Shown: positions 23,843 to 31,927, numbered from the stretch's first letter. The stretch: DNA of 41,412 nucleotides from Bacilli bacterium (GCA_017612805.1 JAGAFD010000008.1:1-41412), one strand, 5' to 3'. Notes: generated by a model from the letters alone, not told the origin. Numbers and translations: made by a program.

Positions 23843-24239
23843 AACCTTCATGGTTCTTTTCTTTTTTAAGATATTTTAACCATGATTTAGGAATAAAAAC
23901 TAAGTCATTACTATCATAAATAGTTGGAATAGAAAAGTTATTATTCTTTAAATCTTTAAGAGCTTCTTTAAGATTAAAAGCAATACCTTTTTTTGTTATA
24001 ATTATATTGAAGGCAATTAATCCGGTACGGTTATTTCCATCAACAAAGGGTTGATATAATTTTATTAAACTAGCTACTTTAGTTGCTTTATGAAGAATAT
24101 TTTTATAATCGGTTTCATTTAATGCCTCATTAATAGCTTGATCTATAACTGCTAAATGCTGAAAGTCTTTTGTTCTTAATTTGGCTTCATCCTTGCAGAC
24201 TAATTGGTTAATTTTATATAGTTTTTCATAATATGTCAT
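23808..24239 (-). CDS. Fic/Doc-like protein with altered active site
   Basis: This small protein of 143 residues has a Fic motif reading QPFVDGNNRTG at 63-73. The family consensus is HPFx(D/E)GN(G/K)R; the catalytic histidine is glutamine here, while the phosphate-binding DGN and Arg71 remain. The preceding helix and the following GLIAFNII fit a compact Doc/Fic core. It would bind a nucleotide but probably not transfer it. No antitoxin-like gene adjoins. ATG 24239 has GGTGG six bases upstream. Its 3' end overlaps the DUF2752 gene tail to tail by 35 bases. Confidence 0.75.
   Translation of the reverse strand: MTYYEKLYKINQLVCKDEAKLRTKDFQHLAVIDQAINEALNETDYKNILHKATKVASLIKLYQPFVDGNNRTGLIAFNIIITKKGIAFNLKEALKDLKNNNFSIPTIYDSNDLVFIPKSWLKYLKKEKNHEGSKYYIHLHKSY
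23841..23867 (+). terminator. Terminator of the TM2/DUF2752 pair
   Basis: AGAACC/GGTTCT (23841-23846 with 23852-23857), with loop TTCAT, is followed by TTTCTTTTTT. It lies within the 3' coding end of the Fic-like gene on the other strand. Confidence 0.75.
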
Positions 24240-24294
24240 CCAAAACCACCGGGATTTATAATAACACATAATGATCCAAGAAAGAAGTGATTTT

Positions 24295-24570
24295 ATGCAA
24301 AATTTAAATAATTTATTTATAAATATCTATCCATCTTTAGATTTGCATGGGGAGTTTAGTGATACAATTGCTTATTTAATTAATGATTTTATTAATGATA
24401 ATGTTAAGTTAGGTAATAAAATAATTGTGATCATTCATGGTAAAGGTGAAGGAATATTAAAGGAAAGAACGGAGGAAATTCTTAAAAATCATAAGTTAGT
24501 TAATAGTTATGCTTTATCCGTTGATAATCCAGGAGCAACAATTGTTGAATTAAAGGTTTCTAGCAAATAA
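24295..24570 (+). CDS. Smr-domain protein
   Basis: This stand-alone Smr domain of 91 residues has the LDLHGE motif, the glycine-rich IIHGKGEGILKERTEEIL, and the terminal GATIVEL strand. Smr domains, as at the end of MutS2, nick DNA or RNA. Without a MutS part this protein may act on RNA or stalled ribosomes as some short SMR proteins do; this is inference. ATG 24295 is chosen over 24271 because it has an AAGAAGTGA site and the family starts near here. Confidence 0.85.
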   Translation: MQNLNNLFINIYPSLDLHGEFSDTIAYLINDFINDNVKLGNKIIVIIHGKGEGILKERTEEILKNHKLVNSYALSVDNPGATIVELKVSSK

Positions 24571-24614
24571 AAGTCAAGCAATTTTGTATATTATAACAAA
24601 ATGTATACAGATAC

Positions 24615-24643
24615 TTGACATTTTTTATAGATTGTGGTATTAT
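24615..24643 (+). promoter_or_regulatory. Promoter of the gene at 24678
   Basis: TTGACA (24615-24620) and TATTAT (24638-24643) are separated by 17 bases. It falls inside an upstream extension of the reading frame, which supports the later start at 24678. Confidence 0.8.
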
Positions 24644-24677
24644 TTATACACATAGAAGAATTTGGGGGAATTTGGAA

Positions 24678-25094
24678 ATGAATTATATTTTAGACTATAT
24701 TAATGAAAATGAATATAGAAAATTAGAAAGAGCATTAAAAAAATATAATATGCTTGCTTTCAAAAAATTAAACTTTGAGTATTACCCAGCACTTCGTAAT
24801 GGTAAATTCTTAGGTGAATTAATCAGTTCCAATAAAAAGGCTGGTACGGAAACTTATGAATTAAGATTACCAAGTGATAGAATGTTTGCTCAAGTACATG
24901 GTGAATGTAATTTAATTTATACAGTATATAAAAAAGAAGGTACTGTTATGTTAAATGAGTTAACACCTAAAGAAATCTTATTAGAAGGACATCAAAAAGA
25001 ATTAAGTACTTATAAAGGTATTATGATTTCTTCTAAGAATGCATCTAAAGATAAATTCAAAATTGATTTATTAACGATGTTACAAGATAAATAA
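24678..25094 (+). CDS. Protein of unknown function, 138 residues
   Basis: I do not recognise a family. It is soluble and alpha/beta, starting with a helix (NYILDYINENEYRKLERAL) and followed by strands (AGTETYELRLPSD, HGECNLIYTVYKKEGTVML). No catalytic motif is visible. The consensus promoter and long-stem terminator suggest steady monocistronic expression. The start is fixed by the promoter and a GGGGGAATTTGG ribosome-site region. Confidence 0.7.
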   Translation: MNYILDYINENEYRKLERALKKYNMLAFKKLNFEYYPALRNGKFLGELISSNKKAGTETYELRLPSDRMFAQVHGECNLIYTVYKKEGTVMLNELTPKEILLEGHQKELSTYKGIMISSKNASKDKFKIDLLTMLQDK

Positions 25095-25102
25095 TAAATA
25101 TT

Positions 25103-25139
25103 AAAAGAGCTTAATTATTAAGCTCTTTTATATTTTTTA
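25103..25139 (+). terminator. Terminator of the gene at 24678
   Basis: A perfect 12-bp stem AAAAGAGCTTAA/TTAAGCTCTTTT (25103-25114 with 25118-25129) is followed by TATATTTTTTA. Confidence 0.8.
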
Positions 25140-25168
25140 TTGAAATAAATGCCCGGTTATGTTATTAT
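25140..25168 (+). promoter_or_regulatory. Promoter of tRNA-Met and tRNA-Leu
   Basis: TTGAAA (25140-25145) and TATTAT (25163-25168) are separated by 17 bases; the start near 25175 leaves a leader of about 17 bases. Confidence 0.7.
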
Positions 25169-25191
25169 TATGTTGCATGTTAATTATGCAT

Positions 25192-25268
25192 GGACCTTTA
25201 GCTCAGTTGGTTAGAGCATCCGGCTCATAACCGGGCGGTCGTAGGTTCGAGTCCTACAAGGTCCACCA
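25192..25268 (+). tRNA. tRNA-Met (anticodon CAT)
   Basis: Acceptor GGACCTT/AAGGTCC, D arm AGCTCAGTTGGTTAGAGC, anticodon loop CTCATAA, T arm with GTTCGAGTC and encoded CCA. The standard first pair G-C suggests an elongator tRNA; a lysidine-modified Ile tRNA with the same CAT anticodon cannot be excluded. Confidence 0.92.
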
Positions 25269-25282
25269 TTTATTTTATTGAT

Positions 25283-25367
25283 GCGGGTATGGCGAAATTG
25301 GTAGACGCGCTAGACTTAGGATCTAGTGGAGTGATCCGTGTGGGTTCGAGTCCCTTTACCCGCACCA
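25283..25367 (+). tRNA. tRNA-Leu (anticodon TAG)
   Basis: Acceptor GCGGGTA/TACCCGC, loop CTTAGGA with anticodon TAG, a long variable arm (TGGAGTGATCCGTG) typical of Leu tRNAs, and encoded CCA. It lies 14 bases after tRNA-Met and is probably co-transcribed. Confidence 0.95.
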
Positions 25368-25396
25368 ATTTTTTTTTACGATAATTTATTTAAACG

Positions 25397-25419
25397 CAAT
25401 CATGTGATGATTGTTTTTT
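25397..25419 (+). terminator. Terminator of the tRNA-Met/Leu pair
   Basis: CAATCA/TGATTG (25397-25402 with 25408-25413) is followed by six Ts. Confidence 0.75.
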
Positions 25420-25497
25420 ATTGTTATATTATTATTTATGTTATAATAGATGTTAGTAAAAAGTTATAATTTATTAATTAACGGGGAGTATGGTTAT

Positions 25498-26013
25498 ATG
25501 TTAGATAAAACACAATTAAAAATAAGAAAAGATGCCTTTATTCAAGTAGCTAATATTATATCAGCAATGCAATCATATCATTTTTATAAGGCTGTATCTA
25601 CTGATCAACCGCGTATTAAAGATGCCGCAGTAACGTTAGATTTAGCGGTATCGATTAAAACTGGTATACCACTACCTAGTGGTCGATGGGGAACACCAAT
25701 TGCTTTAGCTTTAGAAATTAATGATTATATTTCAGCCGAGTATTTAATTGATAATGCGGAAAGATTAAACTTAACTACTAAGACGGTATCAAGTGATTTA
25801 GGTGGTGCTAACGCTTGGAATTTAAAAAATGAATATTTATTCTCACAATTAACTAATGAACTAGAGCCTTTAACAAAAGACGATATCCAACCGGAATATT
25901 ATTATCGTCAATATTTAAAAATGTTTAAAATGCATGCTTTAGCTAATAAAAGACTTGAAAGTAAGCTAGCTATTACCGAAGAAGATAAAAATATTTTTAA
26001 ATTATTACCATAG
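25498..26013 (+). CDS. Protein of unknown function with an ankyrin-like segment, 171 residues
   Basis: I do not recognise a family with confidence. The segment GTPIALALEINDYISAEYLI (about residues 61-80) resembles one ankyrin repeat, but clear neighbouring repeats are not seen. No signal or membrane helix. ATG 25498 has GGGGAG nine bases upstream. An extended -10 (TGTTATAAT, 25440-25448) lies upstream. A terminator follows at once. Confidence 0.65.
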   Translation: MLDKTQLKIRKDAFIQVANIISAMQSYHFYKAVSTDQPRIKDAAVTLDLAVSIKTGIPLPSGRWGTPIALALEINDYISAEYLIDNAERLNLTTKTVSSDLGGANAWNLKNEYLFSQLTNELEPLTKDDIQPEYYYRQYLKMFKMHALANKRLESKLAITEEDKNIFKLLP

Positions 26014-26036
26014 CATAAATTATTTATGCTTTTTAT
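26012..26036 (+). terminator. Terminator of the gene at 25498
   Basis: AGCATAAA/TTTATGCT (26012-26019 with 26023-26030), with a 3-base loop, is followed by a T-run; the stop codon abuts the stem. Confidence 0.8.
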
Positions 26037-26045
26037 TTGTGAAAA

Positions 26046-26081
26046 AAAGGAAATTAAACAAAAAACGCTAATATAATAGTA
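26046..26081 (+). promoter_or_regulatory. Sigma-H-like promoter element, copy 1
   Basis: AAAGGAAAT (26046-26054) fits the sigma-H -35 (RnAGGAwww), and TAAT (26069-26072) lies 17 bases after AGGA, the spacing of Bacillus spoVG (AGGA-17-GAAT). CGCTAATATAATAGTAGG (26066-26083) is identical to the element before comEA. A sigma-A reading (GGAAAT-17-TATAAT) is also possible. Confidence 0.5.
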
Positions 26082-26111
26082 GGGAGTATATGTAAAGTAA
26101 ATGGAGATTAT

Positions 26112-26140
26112 TTTACTTTTAAAGTTTTTTTTACTATAAT
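26112..26140 (+). promoter_or_regulatory. Second, sigma-A-type promoter of the ABC exporter
   Basis: TTTACT (26112-26117) and TATAAT (26135-26140) are separated by 17 bases, close to the ATPase ribosome site. The -35 overlaps an AT-rich hairpin (26094-26101 with 26112-26119) that may end or slow transcripts from the upstream promoter. Confidence 0.55.
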
Positions 26141-26161
26141 AGAAAAGGTGAGGAGAAGAAT

Positions 26162-27061
26162 ATGGAAACAATTGTAAAATGTGAAAACGTAAATAAAAAA
26201 ATTGGCAGTAAGCAAATTTTAAAAGATGTTTCTTTTGAAGTTAATAGCGGTGATATCCTAGCTTTTATTGGACCAAATGGTGCTGGTAAAACAACTACTA
26301 TTAAATTAATGCTTGGGCTACAAAAAATAACTAGTGGTAATATTTATATTAATGGTTATGATATTAAGAAAAACTTTGTAAAAGCAATTAGTAAAGTTGG
26401 AGCAATAGTTGAAAATCCAGATTCATATATGTATTTATCTGGATATGATAACTTAAAGATGGCTCAAAACCTATATGGCAGAAAAGACAAAGCGGAATTA
26501 GAAGCCATTATTAAAAAGATTGGTTTAGAAAATCGTATTCATGATAAAGTAAGTAAGTATTCTTTAGGGATGCGTCAAAGATTGGGAATTGGTCTTGCAT
26601 TACTTAATCATCCTAATTTATTAATTTTAGATGAACCAACTAATGGATTAGATCCAGAAGGAATTAGAGATTTGAGAAACTTACTTAAAAGTTTAGCTAA
26701 AGAAGGAATGGCAATCTTTGTATCAAGCCATAACTTAGCAGAACTTGAATCATTTTGTAATAAAGTCGTTATTATTCAAAATGGGGTTATTATTGATAGT
26801 GCTAAAACCAAAGATTTAAAACATGATGTTAGTGATGCTGGTTCTATTTATACGATTGTTGTTGATAGCAATAAGAAGTTAGGTAAAAAATATGAACTTG
26901 TTGATGAAGATAAAGTTATTGTTAAAGGTAATAAAGAAAATGTAGCTAAAGTAGTTAGTGAACTAGTTGTTTTAGGTAAAAAGATTTATTTAGTTACTGA
27001 ACAAGAATTAAGTTTGGAAGAAGCATTCTTAAAGAAGACAGGAGGTAATAAAATTGATTAG
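26162..27061 (+). CDS. ABC transporter ATPase (export type)
   Basis: This cytoplasmic ATPase of 299 residues has Walker A GPNGAGKT at 37-44, signature YSLGMRQR, Walker [14 protein letters not shown] and the switch His in [11 protein letters not shown]. It resembles the ATPases of CcmA/BcrA-type ABC-2 exporters used for antibiotics, peptides or lipids. The start has GGTGAGGAG upstream. It overlaps the permease gene by 8 bases. Substrate unknown. Confidence 0.93.
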   Translation: METIVKCENVNKKIGSKQILKDVSFEVNSGDILAFIGPNGAGKTTTIKLMLGLQKITSGNIYINGYDIKKNFVKAISKVGAIVENPDSYMYLSGYDNLKMAQNLYGRKDKAELEAIIKKIGLENRIHDKVSKYSLGMRQRLGIGLALLNHPNLLILDEPTNGLDPEGIRDLRNLLKSLAKEGMAIFVSSHNLAELESFCNKVVIIQNGVIIDSAKTKDLKHDVSDAGSIYTIVVDSNKKLGKKYELVDEDKVIVKGNKENVAKVVSELVVLGKKIYLVTEQELSLEEAFLKKTGGNKID

Positions 27062-28514
27062 ATTAATTGGTGCTGAATTTAAAAAAGTATTTAGTAAAAA
27101 AGCCATTTATATTATGTTAATTATTGCCCTTGGCTTTGGTATTTTAACTAACTTAATTTATAAATATGCTGATAAATTAGATTTTATTTATGATAATCGT
27201 TATCAAAGTAAAGAAGAACGTGATGATTTAATTAAATATAGCAAAACCTTAAATTTAAAGAAACCAGAAGAATTAGATGAATATATTTATAATCAAACAG
27301 AAATTTATTTTTATGATTTTTGTATTGATAATGAAGAATGGCGTTGTAATATTTTAACTAGTGATTATTATGAATTAGTTTATAACTATATGAATAGTTT
27401 ATATAATCCTAAAGCTGATTTAAATAAAGAAGAAACTAAAGCGGCATTAGATAAAGCAGTTAAAGAGTTAAAAGAAAATGATGTCTTTGGTATTTATAAA
27501 ATCAAAAAAGCAGCTTTACAAAAAGAATTAGATTCATCAATTGTAACCAGTGATGCAACTGTTGGTAAAAAAGATAAAGAATTCTTAGAAGCAAGAATTA
27601 TTGATCAAACTAATGAAATATTAAAATATGATTTATTACTTGAACATAAGATTTCGGCTGATCGTAAAGATACTAATCGTTATAGTCAAGTAGAAAGCTA
27701 TATAATGGCGAAAACTAATAATGAAACAATGGATCTATCTGATAAGTTAAGTAAAGAACAAAAACAAGAATATCGTAATAATAAAGAAATAATTAGTTTA
27801 AATAAATATTTGATTGATCATGACCTTGATGATAGCCAACCTACGGTTGCTGCTAATTTAAAATATTTCTTTGGTGATTTTTCATTCTTTATTGTTTTAT
27901 TTGTAATTATTATTAGTGGGGGAATAATGGCTGATGAGTATCATAAAGGTACTATTAAGCAATTATTAATTAAACCATATACAAGAAGTCAAATACTATC
28001 TAGTAAACTTTTAACGGTATTATTATTAATTCCAATCTTTGCTTTAATGGTATTTGCAATTTACTTTATATTAACTTGTTTATTTACTGGCTTTAAAGGT
28101 ATCTTTGATGCAATTCCAGTATATGATTATGTTAAAGATCAAGTGGTAATTTATAATGTATTTAATTATAACTTAATGATGTTTGTTGCTCGTGTACCAT
28201 ATTTTGTAATTGTAAGTTTAATTTCACTTGCAGTTAGTACGATTACTGGTTCAACAGCCCTTTCAATTGTTATGCCACTTGCCTTAGTATTCTTTAGTAA
28301 TATCATTAATATGGCTATTACTAACTTCCAATTTAAATGGTTAAGATGGTTTGTAACATATATTTGGAATTTAGAAAATTATATTTTCGTTCGTAATTAT
28401 GATGGTGTATTGAACTCATTAAGATTTAATATTATCTTTATCATTATTTATATTTTAGTGATTGCAATATTACCATATATCTTCTTTAATCGTAAAGATA
28501 TTAAAAATGTGTAA
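27054..28514 (+). CDS. ABC-2-type permease
   Basis: This 486-residue partner of the preceding ATPase has one membrane helix near residues 15-35 (AIYIMLIIALGFGILTNLI), a large hydrophilic extracellular domain (about 40-265), then five or so helices from about 275 to the end. The start is a TTG (27054), with AGGAGG placed well, giving [16 protein letters not shown], a typical ABC-2 opening. The large external domain resembles bacitracin/lantibiotic-type exporters. Substrate unknown. Confidence 0.88.
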   Translation: MIRLIGAEFKKVFSKKAIYIMLIIALGFGILTNLIYKYADKLDFIYDNRYQSKEERDDLIKYSKTLNLKKPEELDEYIYNQTEIYFYDFCIDNEEWRCNILTSDYYELVYNYMNSLYNPKADLNKEETKAALDKAVKELKENDVFGIYKIKKAALQKELDSSIVTSDATVGKKDKEFLEARIIDQTNEILKYDLLLEHKISADRKDTNRYSQVESYIMAKTNNETMDLSDKLSKEQKQEYRNNKEIISLNKYLIDHDLDDSQPTVAANLKYFFGDFSFFIVLFVIIISGGIMADEYHKGTIKQLLIKPYTRSQILSSKLLTVLLLIPIFALMVFAIYFILTCLFTGFKGIFDAIPVYDYVKDQVVIYNVFNYNLMMFVARVPYFVIVSLISLAVSTITGSTALSIVMPLALVFFSNIINMAITNFQFKWLRWFVTYIWNLENYIFVRNYDGVLNSLRFNIIFIIIYILVIAILPYIFFNRKDIKNV

Positions 28515-28546
28515 AAAAAAATAATCCATTATGGATTATTTTTTTG
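28513..28546. terminator. Bidirectional terminator between the ABC permease and slipin genes
   Basis: AATAATCC/GGATTATT (28520-28527 with 28533-28540) is flanked by A- and T-runs on either side; the slipin stop codon lies in it. Confidence 0.85.
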
Positions 28547-29330
28547 TGATTTTTTGAACAGCATCTTCAATTACATTATGATTAACGCTTTCAAATGCTC
28601 TTAATACTTCTACTGGAATAGCAAAAATAATCGTATTAGATTGATCAGATGAAACATCATTAATCGTTGATAAAGTACGTAAATGTAGAGCACCAGGAGT
28701 ACTACCCATTAATTCAGCAGCTTCTTTTAAGTTTCTAGCAGCTTCAACTTCACCACGTGATTTAGTAATTACGGCTTCTTTTTCACGTTCTGCTTCAGCA
28801 ATTTTAGCAATAACACGTTTCATTTCTTCTGGAAGTGAAACATCTTTTAACTCAACGTTTTCAACTTTGATTCCCCAAGGATCAGTTGCTTTATCAATAA
28901 TAGAACAAATCTCATTACTGATTTTATCCCTTTGACCTAAAAGTTCATCAAGTGTTACAGCACCAACAGCATTACGCATAGTTGTTTGAGCTAATTGAGA
29001 TACTGCATAACGGAAGTTTTCAACGGCAATGATTGCTTTACCAGCATCAAATACTTTGTAATAAATAACGGCATTAATTTTAACACTAACGTTATCTTTA
29101 GTAATTGCTTCTTGTTCTGGTACGTCAACAGCTTTGGTACGAATATCAACTTTTCTAAAGCTTTGGATAATTGGTAATACTACATGCCATCCTGGACCAA
29201 GTATTTTGCTGAAATGACCAAAGCTAAATAATAAGCCACGTTCATATTCGTTAATTTGTTTTATTGAAGATAGGATAATGCACATAAAAACAAATCCGAC
29301 AAATAAAACAAATCCAATAAGAATTTCCAT
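28536..29330 (-). CDS. Slipin/stomatin-like SPFH protein
   Basis: This 264-residue membrane protein has an N-terminal membrane helix (about 3-24) and an SPFH/Band 7 domain. EYERGLLFSFGHFSKILGPG, VDIRTKAVDVPEQEAITKDN and the helical tail AEAEREKEAVITKSRGE are typical of slipins. These oligomerise and organise membrane patches, often paired with an NfeD protein; none adjoins here. An AAAGGAGCAA site precedes the ATG. Confidence 0.93.
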   Translation of the reverse strand: MEILIGFVLFVGFVFMCIILSSIKQINEYERGLLFSFGHFSKILGPGWHVVLPIIQSFRKVDIRTKAVDVPEQEAITKDNVSVKINAVIYYKVFDAGKAIIAVENFRYAVSQLAQTTMRNAVGAVTLDELLGQRDKISNEICSIIDKATDPWGIKVENVELKDVSLPEEMKRVIAKIAEAEREKEAVITKSRGEVEAARNLKEAAELMGSTPGALHLRTLSTINDVSSDQSNTIIFAIPVEVLRAFESVNHNVIEDAVQKITKK

Positions 29331-29434
29331 TTTATTGCTCCTTTCATAATTTATTTTAACATAAATAATAATTATTTGATAATTAAATATTTAAAAAAAC
29401 TAAAAATGAGTTATACTATTAATGAGGGATTAAT

Positions 29435-30646
29435 ATGAAGAAAGTATCATACATCATTAAATCAATTCTATCATTAATAATCGTATTACTTTTTAGTATT
29501 TCTTATGTATATATTTATCATATTAATAAAGATAATAAATACTTAAATGATTTTAAATATAAGAAAACGGTCTATTATGAAAACCAAAAGATAAATAAAA
29601 AAATCGCTGAATTAGTTAAGAGAGATGTGCTGGTTAGTAATAATGTATTAGGTAAGAAATATGTTAATTTACTAGCTTATGAAAATGGGGTCTATACGAG
29701 TTATATTTATGGTTATTATAATGGTAAGTTAATTAATATTGATAAGATTTTTAAAAGTGAAGAAGCTTATCAATTATTTATTAATAAAACGAAAGAAATG
29801 TGTTATTTAAAGTATCCCGTTTTTGCATGTGATGATTTAATGACTAATGGTAATATGTCTTATGAAATATTAGATAATAAGATTAATGTTTATTTTAATA
29901 AGAGTGAATTATTAAAAGATGTTAATGAAGATTATTTCGTTGAAGTTAATTATCATGAATTAATCGTTGATGATGCTGATATTTTAAATTATGTATTTAG
30001 TTTAGATACTAACTATACTAATCCTAATACTTATAAGATCAATCCTAATAAACCAACGATTGCGTTTACTTTTGATGATGGGCCTGGTCCATACACCAAA
30101 GAAATCGTTGATAATTTAGTTAGTTATCATTATAAAGCTACATTCTTTGTAGTAGGTAATCGTTTAGGAAAATATGGTGATGTTTTAAAATATCAATATA
30201 AGAAGGGAATGGAGATTGGAAACCATTCTTATGATCATTCTAGTTTACCTAAATTAAAGAATGGTAAATTAGAAAGTAATATTAATGCGACTAATGAAGC
30301 TATTAATAATTTGATAGGAGAAAAGCCTTTTTTAATTCGTCCACCTTATGGGGCAATTAATGATTATGTAAAAGAAAGTCTTCCTAATGCTTTTATTTTA
30401 TGGAATGTAGATACAAATGATTGGTTATATCGTGATGCAGATTATGTTAAAAATTATATTTTGACGCATGCTTCGGATGGGGATGTAATCTTAATGCATG
30501 ATATTCATCAAACCTCTAAAGAAGGCGTTATTAATGTATTAAAAGATTTATATTTGAGAGGATTCCAAGTAACAACGGTTAGTGAATTAGCATCAATAAA
30601 AGGTAAAACTTTAGAACAACATTCAGCATACCGTGGCTTTAAATAG
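29435..30646 (+). CDS. Polysaccharide (peptidoglycan) deacetylase
   Basis: This is a 403-residue protein with an N-terminal membrane anchor (about 8-30), an exported domain, and a C-terminal NodB/CE4 domain. TFDDG (212-216) supplies the catalytic Asp and metal-binding Asp, HSYDH (264-268) supplies two metal-binding His, and RPPYG and LMHDIH complete the active site. It resembles PgdA-type N-acetylglucosamine deacetylases that protect the wall from lysozyme. All key residues are present. A TATACT lies upstream with no clear -35. Confidence 0.9.
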   Translation: MKKVSYIIKSILSLIIVLLFSISYVYIYHINKDNKYLNDFKYKKTVYYENQKINKKIAELVKRDVLVSNNVLGKKYVNLLAYENGVYTSYIYGYYNGKLINIDKIFKSEEAYQLFINKTKEMCYLKYPVFACDDLMTNGNMSYEILDNKINVYFNKSELLKDVNEDYFVEVNYHELIVDDADILNYVFSLDTNYTNPNTYKINPNKPTIAFTFDDGPGPYTKEIVDNLVSYHYKATFFVVGNRLGKYGDVLKYQYKKGMEIGNHSYDHSSLPKLKNGKLESNINATNEAINNLIGEKPFLIRPPYGAINDYVKESLPNAFILWNVDTNDWLYRDADYVKNYILTHASDGDVILMHDIHQTSKEGVINVLKDLYLRGFQVTTVSELASIKGKTLEQHSAYRGFK

Positions 30647-30980
30647 CAATTTCTTCTTCAAATGAATCATTGAAAGTTGTATATACATAAATAAAACCAG
30701 CAATAAAGAATAATATTGAAGCAAATAAATTATAGATGTTATTTGCTTTTTTATTTTTTAAATAAGCTTTATAGTTTAAATAAACAAAGTAGCCATAGAT
30801 AATTAAGGATATAACAAAAATACCTAAATTAATATAATGGAAATAGTTATAATCTTTTTTATTATGACTTGTTACAAAGTGTTCTTCAAAGATATTGGAA
30901 ATTATGGCCATTATACTAATAAAGATATAAATATACCAGATATAGTTTTCGTTATGAATTTGTTTTATTTTATTATTCAT
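30639..30980 (-). CDS. Small membrane protein of unknown function, 113 residues
   Basis: I do not recognise a family. Three hydrophobic stretches (about residues 14-32, 50-70 and 85-103) suggest three membrane helices, with a Lys-rich loop and an acidic C-terminus. No good ribosome site or promoter is visible; it starts 21 bases after the terminator of the upstream tRNA cluster and may depend on read-through. The 3' end overlaps the deacetylase gene by 8 bases. Confidence 0.55.
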   Translation of the reverse strand: MNNKIKQIHNENYIWYIYIFISIMAIISNIFEEHFVTSHNKKDYNYFHYINLGIFVISLIIYGYFVYLNYKAYLKNKKANNIYNLFASILFFIAGFIYVYTTFNDSFEEEIAI

Positions 30981-31001
30981 GTTTAATTTTATGCATGCAT
31001 T

Positions 31002-31031
31002 AAAAAAAGAACTCTACAAATGGAGTTCTTT
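31002..31031 (-). terminator. Terminator of the tRNA Lys-Ile-Glu cluster
   Basis: On the minus strand AAGAACTC/GAGTTCTT (31030-31023 with 31014-31007) is followed by seven Ts. Confidence 0.8.
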
Positions 31032-31041
31032 AATTAACTAA

Positions 31042-31118
31042 TGGTGACCCGTACGGGATTTGAACCCATGAATGCATGCGTGAAAGGCATGTGTGTTAAA
31101 CCACTTCACCAACGGGCC
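31042..31118 (-). tRNA. tRNA-Glu (anticodon TTC)
   Basis: Acceptor GGCCCGT/ACGGGTC with one G-U, anticodon stem CATGC/GCATG with loop CTTTCAC, T arm with GTTCAAATC and encoded CCA. It is third in the minus-strand tRNA cluster. Confidence 0.93.
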
Positions 31119-31128
31119 AAAAAACAAA

Positions 31129-31205
<77 letters not shown>

Positions 31206-31281
31206 ATTTGGTTTTTTGGTAAAACCTATTTCATTTTAATATAAAATGTTTCTTTTTGCAACAGTTTTTTAACAAAATAAA

Positions 31282-31357
31282 TGGTGTCCCCTCAGAGATT
31301 CGAACTCTGGACCCACTGATTAAGAGTCAGTTGCTCTACCAACTGAGCTAAGGAGAC
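31282..31357 (-). tRNA. tRNA-Lys (anticodon CTT)
   Basis: Acceptor GTCTCCT/AGGGGAC, D arm TAGCTCAGTTGGTAGAGC, anticodon stem ACTGA/TCAGT with loop CTCTTAA, T arm with GTTCGAATC and encoded CCA. First in the cluster, nearest the promoter. Confidence 0.95.
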
Positions 31358-31376
31358 ATTTTCAAACTGCTATTTA

Positions 31377-31404
31377 ATTATATCATATTATTCATTTTTT
31401 TCAA
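31377..31404 (-). promoter_or_regulatory. Promoter of the tRNA Lys-Ile-Glu cluster
   Basis: On the minus strand TTGAAA (31404-31399) and TATAAT (31382-31377), with TGA before it, are separated by 16 bases. Confidence 0.7.
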
Positions 31405-31459
31405 TAAAAATCTTAAAAATATTCAATTTATATGATAAAATCGTAAGTAGGTGATTAAT

Positions 31460-31753
31460 GTGAAAACTTTATATGATATTCAAGATAAAGAGGGCAAAAA
31501 AAAGGTTAAACAAGAATTAAAAAACAATAAGAAGAATTTATATAATCGTTTAATTAGAATTAGAATAGTTGGGCTGATATTATTAGTATTAGATTTATGT
31601 TTAATTGGCTTATCCATTTATGAAAAAGTAACAAATTATTATAATTATATTGCTTATTTTATGTTCTTAGTAGCTGCCTTATTCTTCTTATATGAATCAT
31701 GGGCTTTAATTAAAAAAGAGTGTAATAAAATTTTAAAAAAGAAGCAAAAATAA
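31460..31753 (+). CDS. Small membrane protein of unknown function, 97 residues
   Basis: I do not recognise a family. A basic first third (KKKVKQELKNNKKNLYNRLI) is followed by two membrane helices (about residues 35-53 and 64-82) and a lysine-rich tail, so both ends should be cytoplasmic. GTG 31460 is chosen because TAGGTGA lies 7 bases upstream; GTG 31451 is in frame but overlaps that site. It sits alone between tRNA genes. Confidence 0.6.
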   Translation: MKTLYDIQDKEGKKKVKQELKNNKKNLYNRLIRIRIVGLILLVLDLCLIGLSIYEKVTNYYNYIAYFMFLVAALFFLYESWALIKKECNKILKKKQK

Positions 31754-31774
31754 AAAAGTCTATTGCTAGACTTT
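31752..31774 (-). terminator. Terminator of tRNA-Ser
   Basis: AAAGTCTA/TAGACTTT (31755-31762 with 31767-31774) has a 4-base loop. The minus strand continues into six Ts; the plus strand has only a short T-run for the convergent membrane protein gene. Confidence 0.75.
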
Positions 31775-31789
31775 AATAAACAAAATATA

Positions 31790-31880
31790 TGGCGGAGCAA
31801 GAGAGATTTGAACTCTCGCACCAGTTACCCGGTCTACACCCTTAGCAGGGGCGCCTCTTCAGCCTCTTGAGTATTGCTCC
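31790..31880 (-). tRNA. tRNA-Ser (anticodon GCT)
   Basis: Acceptor GGAGCAA/TTGCTCC, anticodon loop CTGCTAA, long variable arm, T arm with GTTCAAATC, discriminator G and encoded CCA. The long variable arm and discriminator G fit tRNA-Ser. Confidence 0.95.
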
Positions 31881-31898
31881 ATAACCAAGTTCCTTTTA

Positions 31899-31927
31899 AT
31901 TATATGATAGAATTACCTTTTAGTCAA
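31899..31927 (-). promoter_or_regulatory. Promoter of tRNA-Ser
   Basis: On the minus strand TTGACT (31927-31922) and TATAAT (31904-31899) are separated by 17 bases. It directly follows the terminator of the lipoprotein gene upstream. Confidence 0.75.

Noticed and set aside
23808-24570. Fic-like and Smr genes as a toxin-antitoxin pair
   Set aside because: They are divergent rather than an operon, Smr proteins are not known antitoxins, and the Fic active site already appears inactive.
25151-25160. GCCCGGTTAT, exact complement of the tRNA-Met anticodon arm (25227-25236)
   Set aside because: It lies in the spacer between the -35 and -10 of the tRNA promoter, so it is not transcribed and cannot compete with folding. 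Probably chance.
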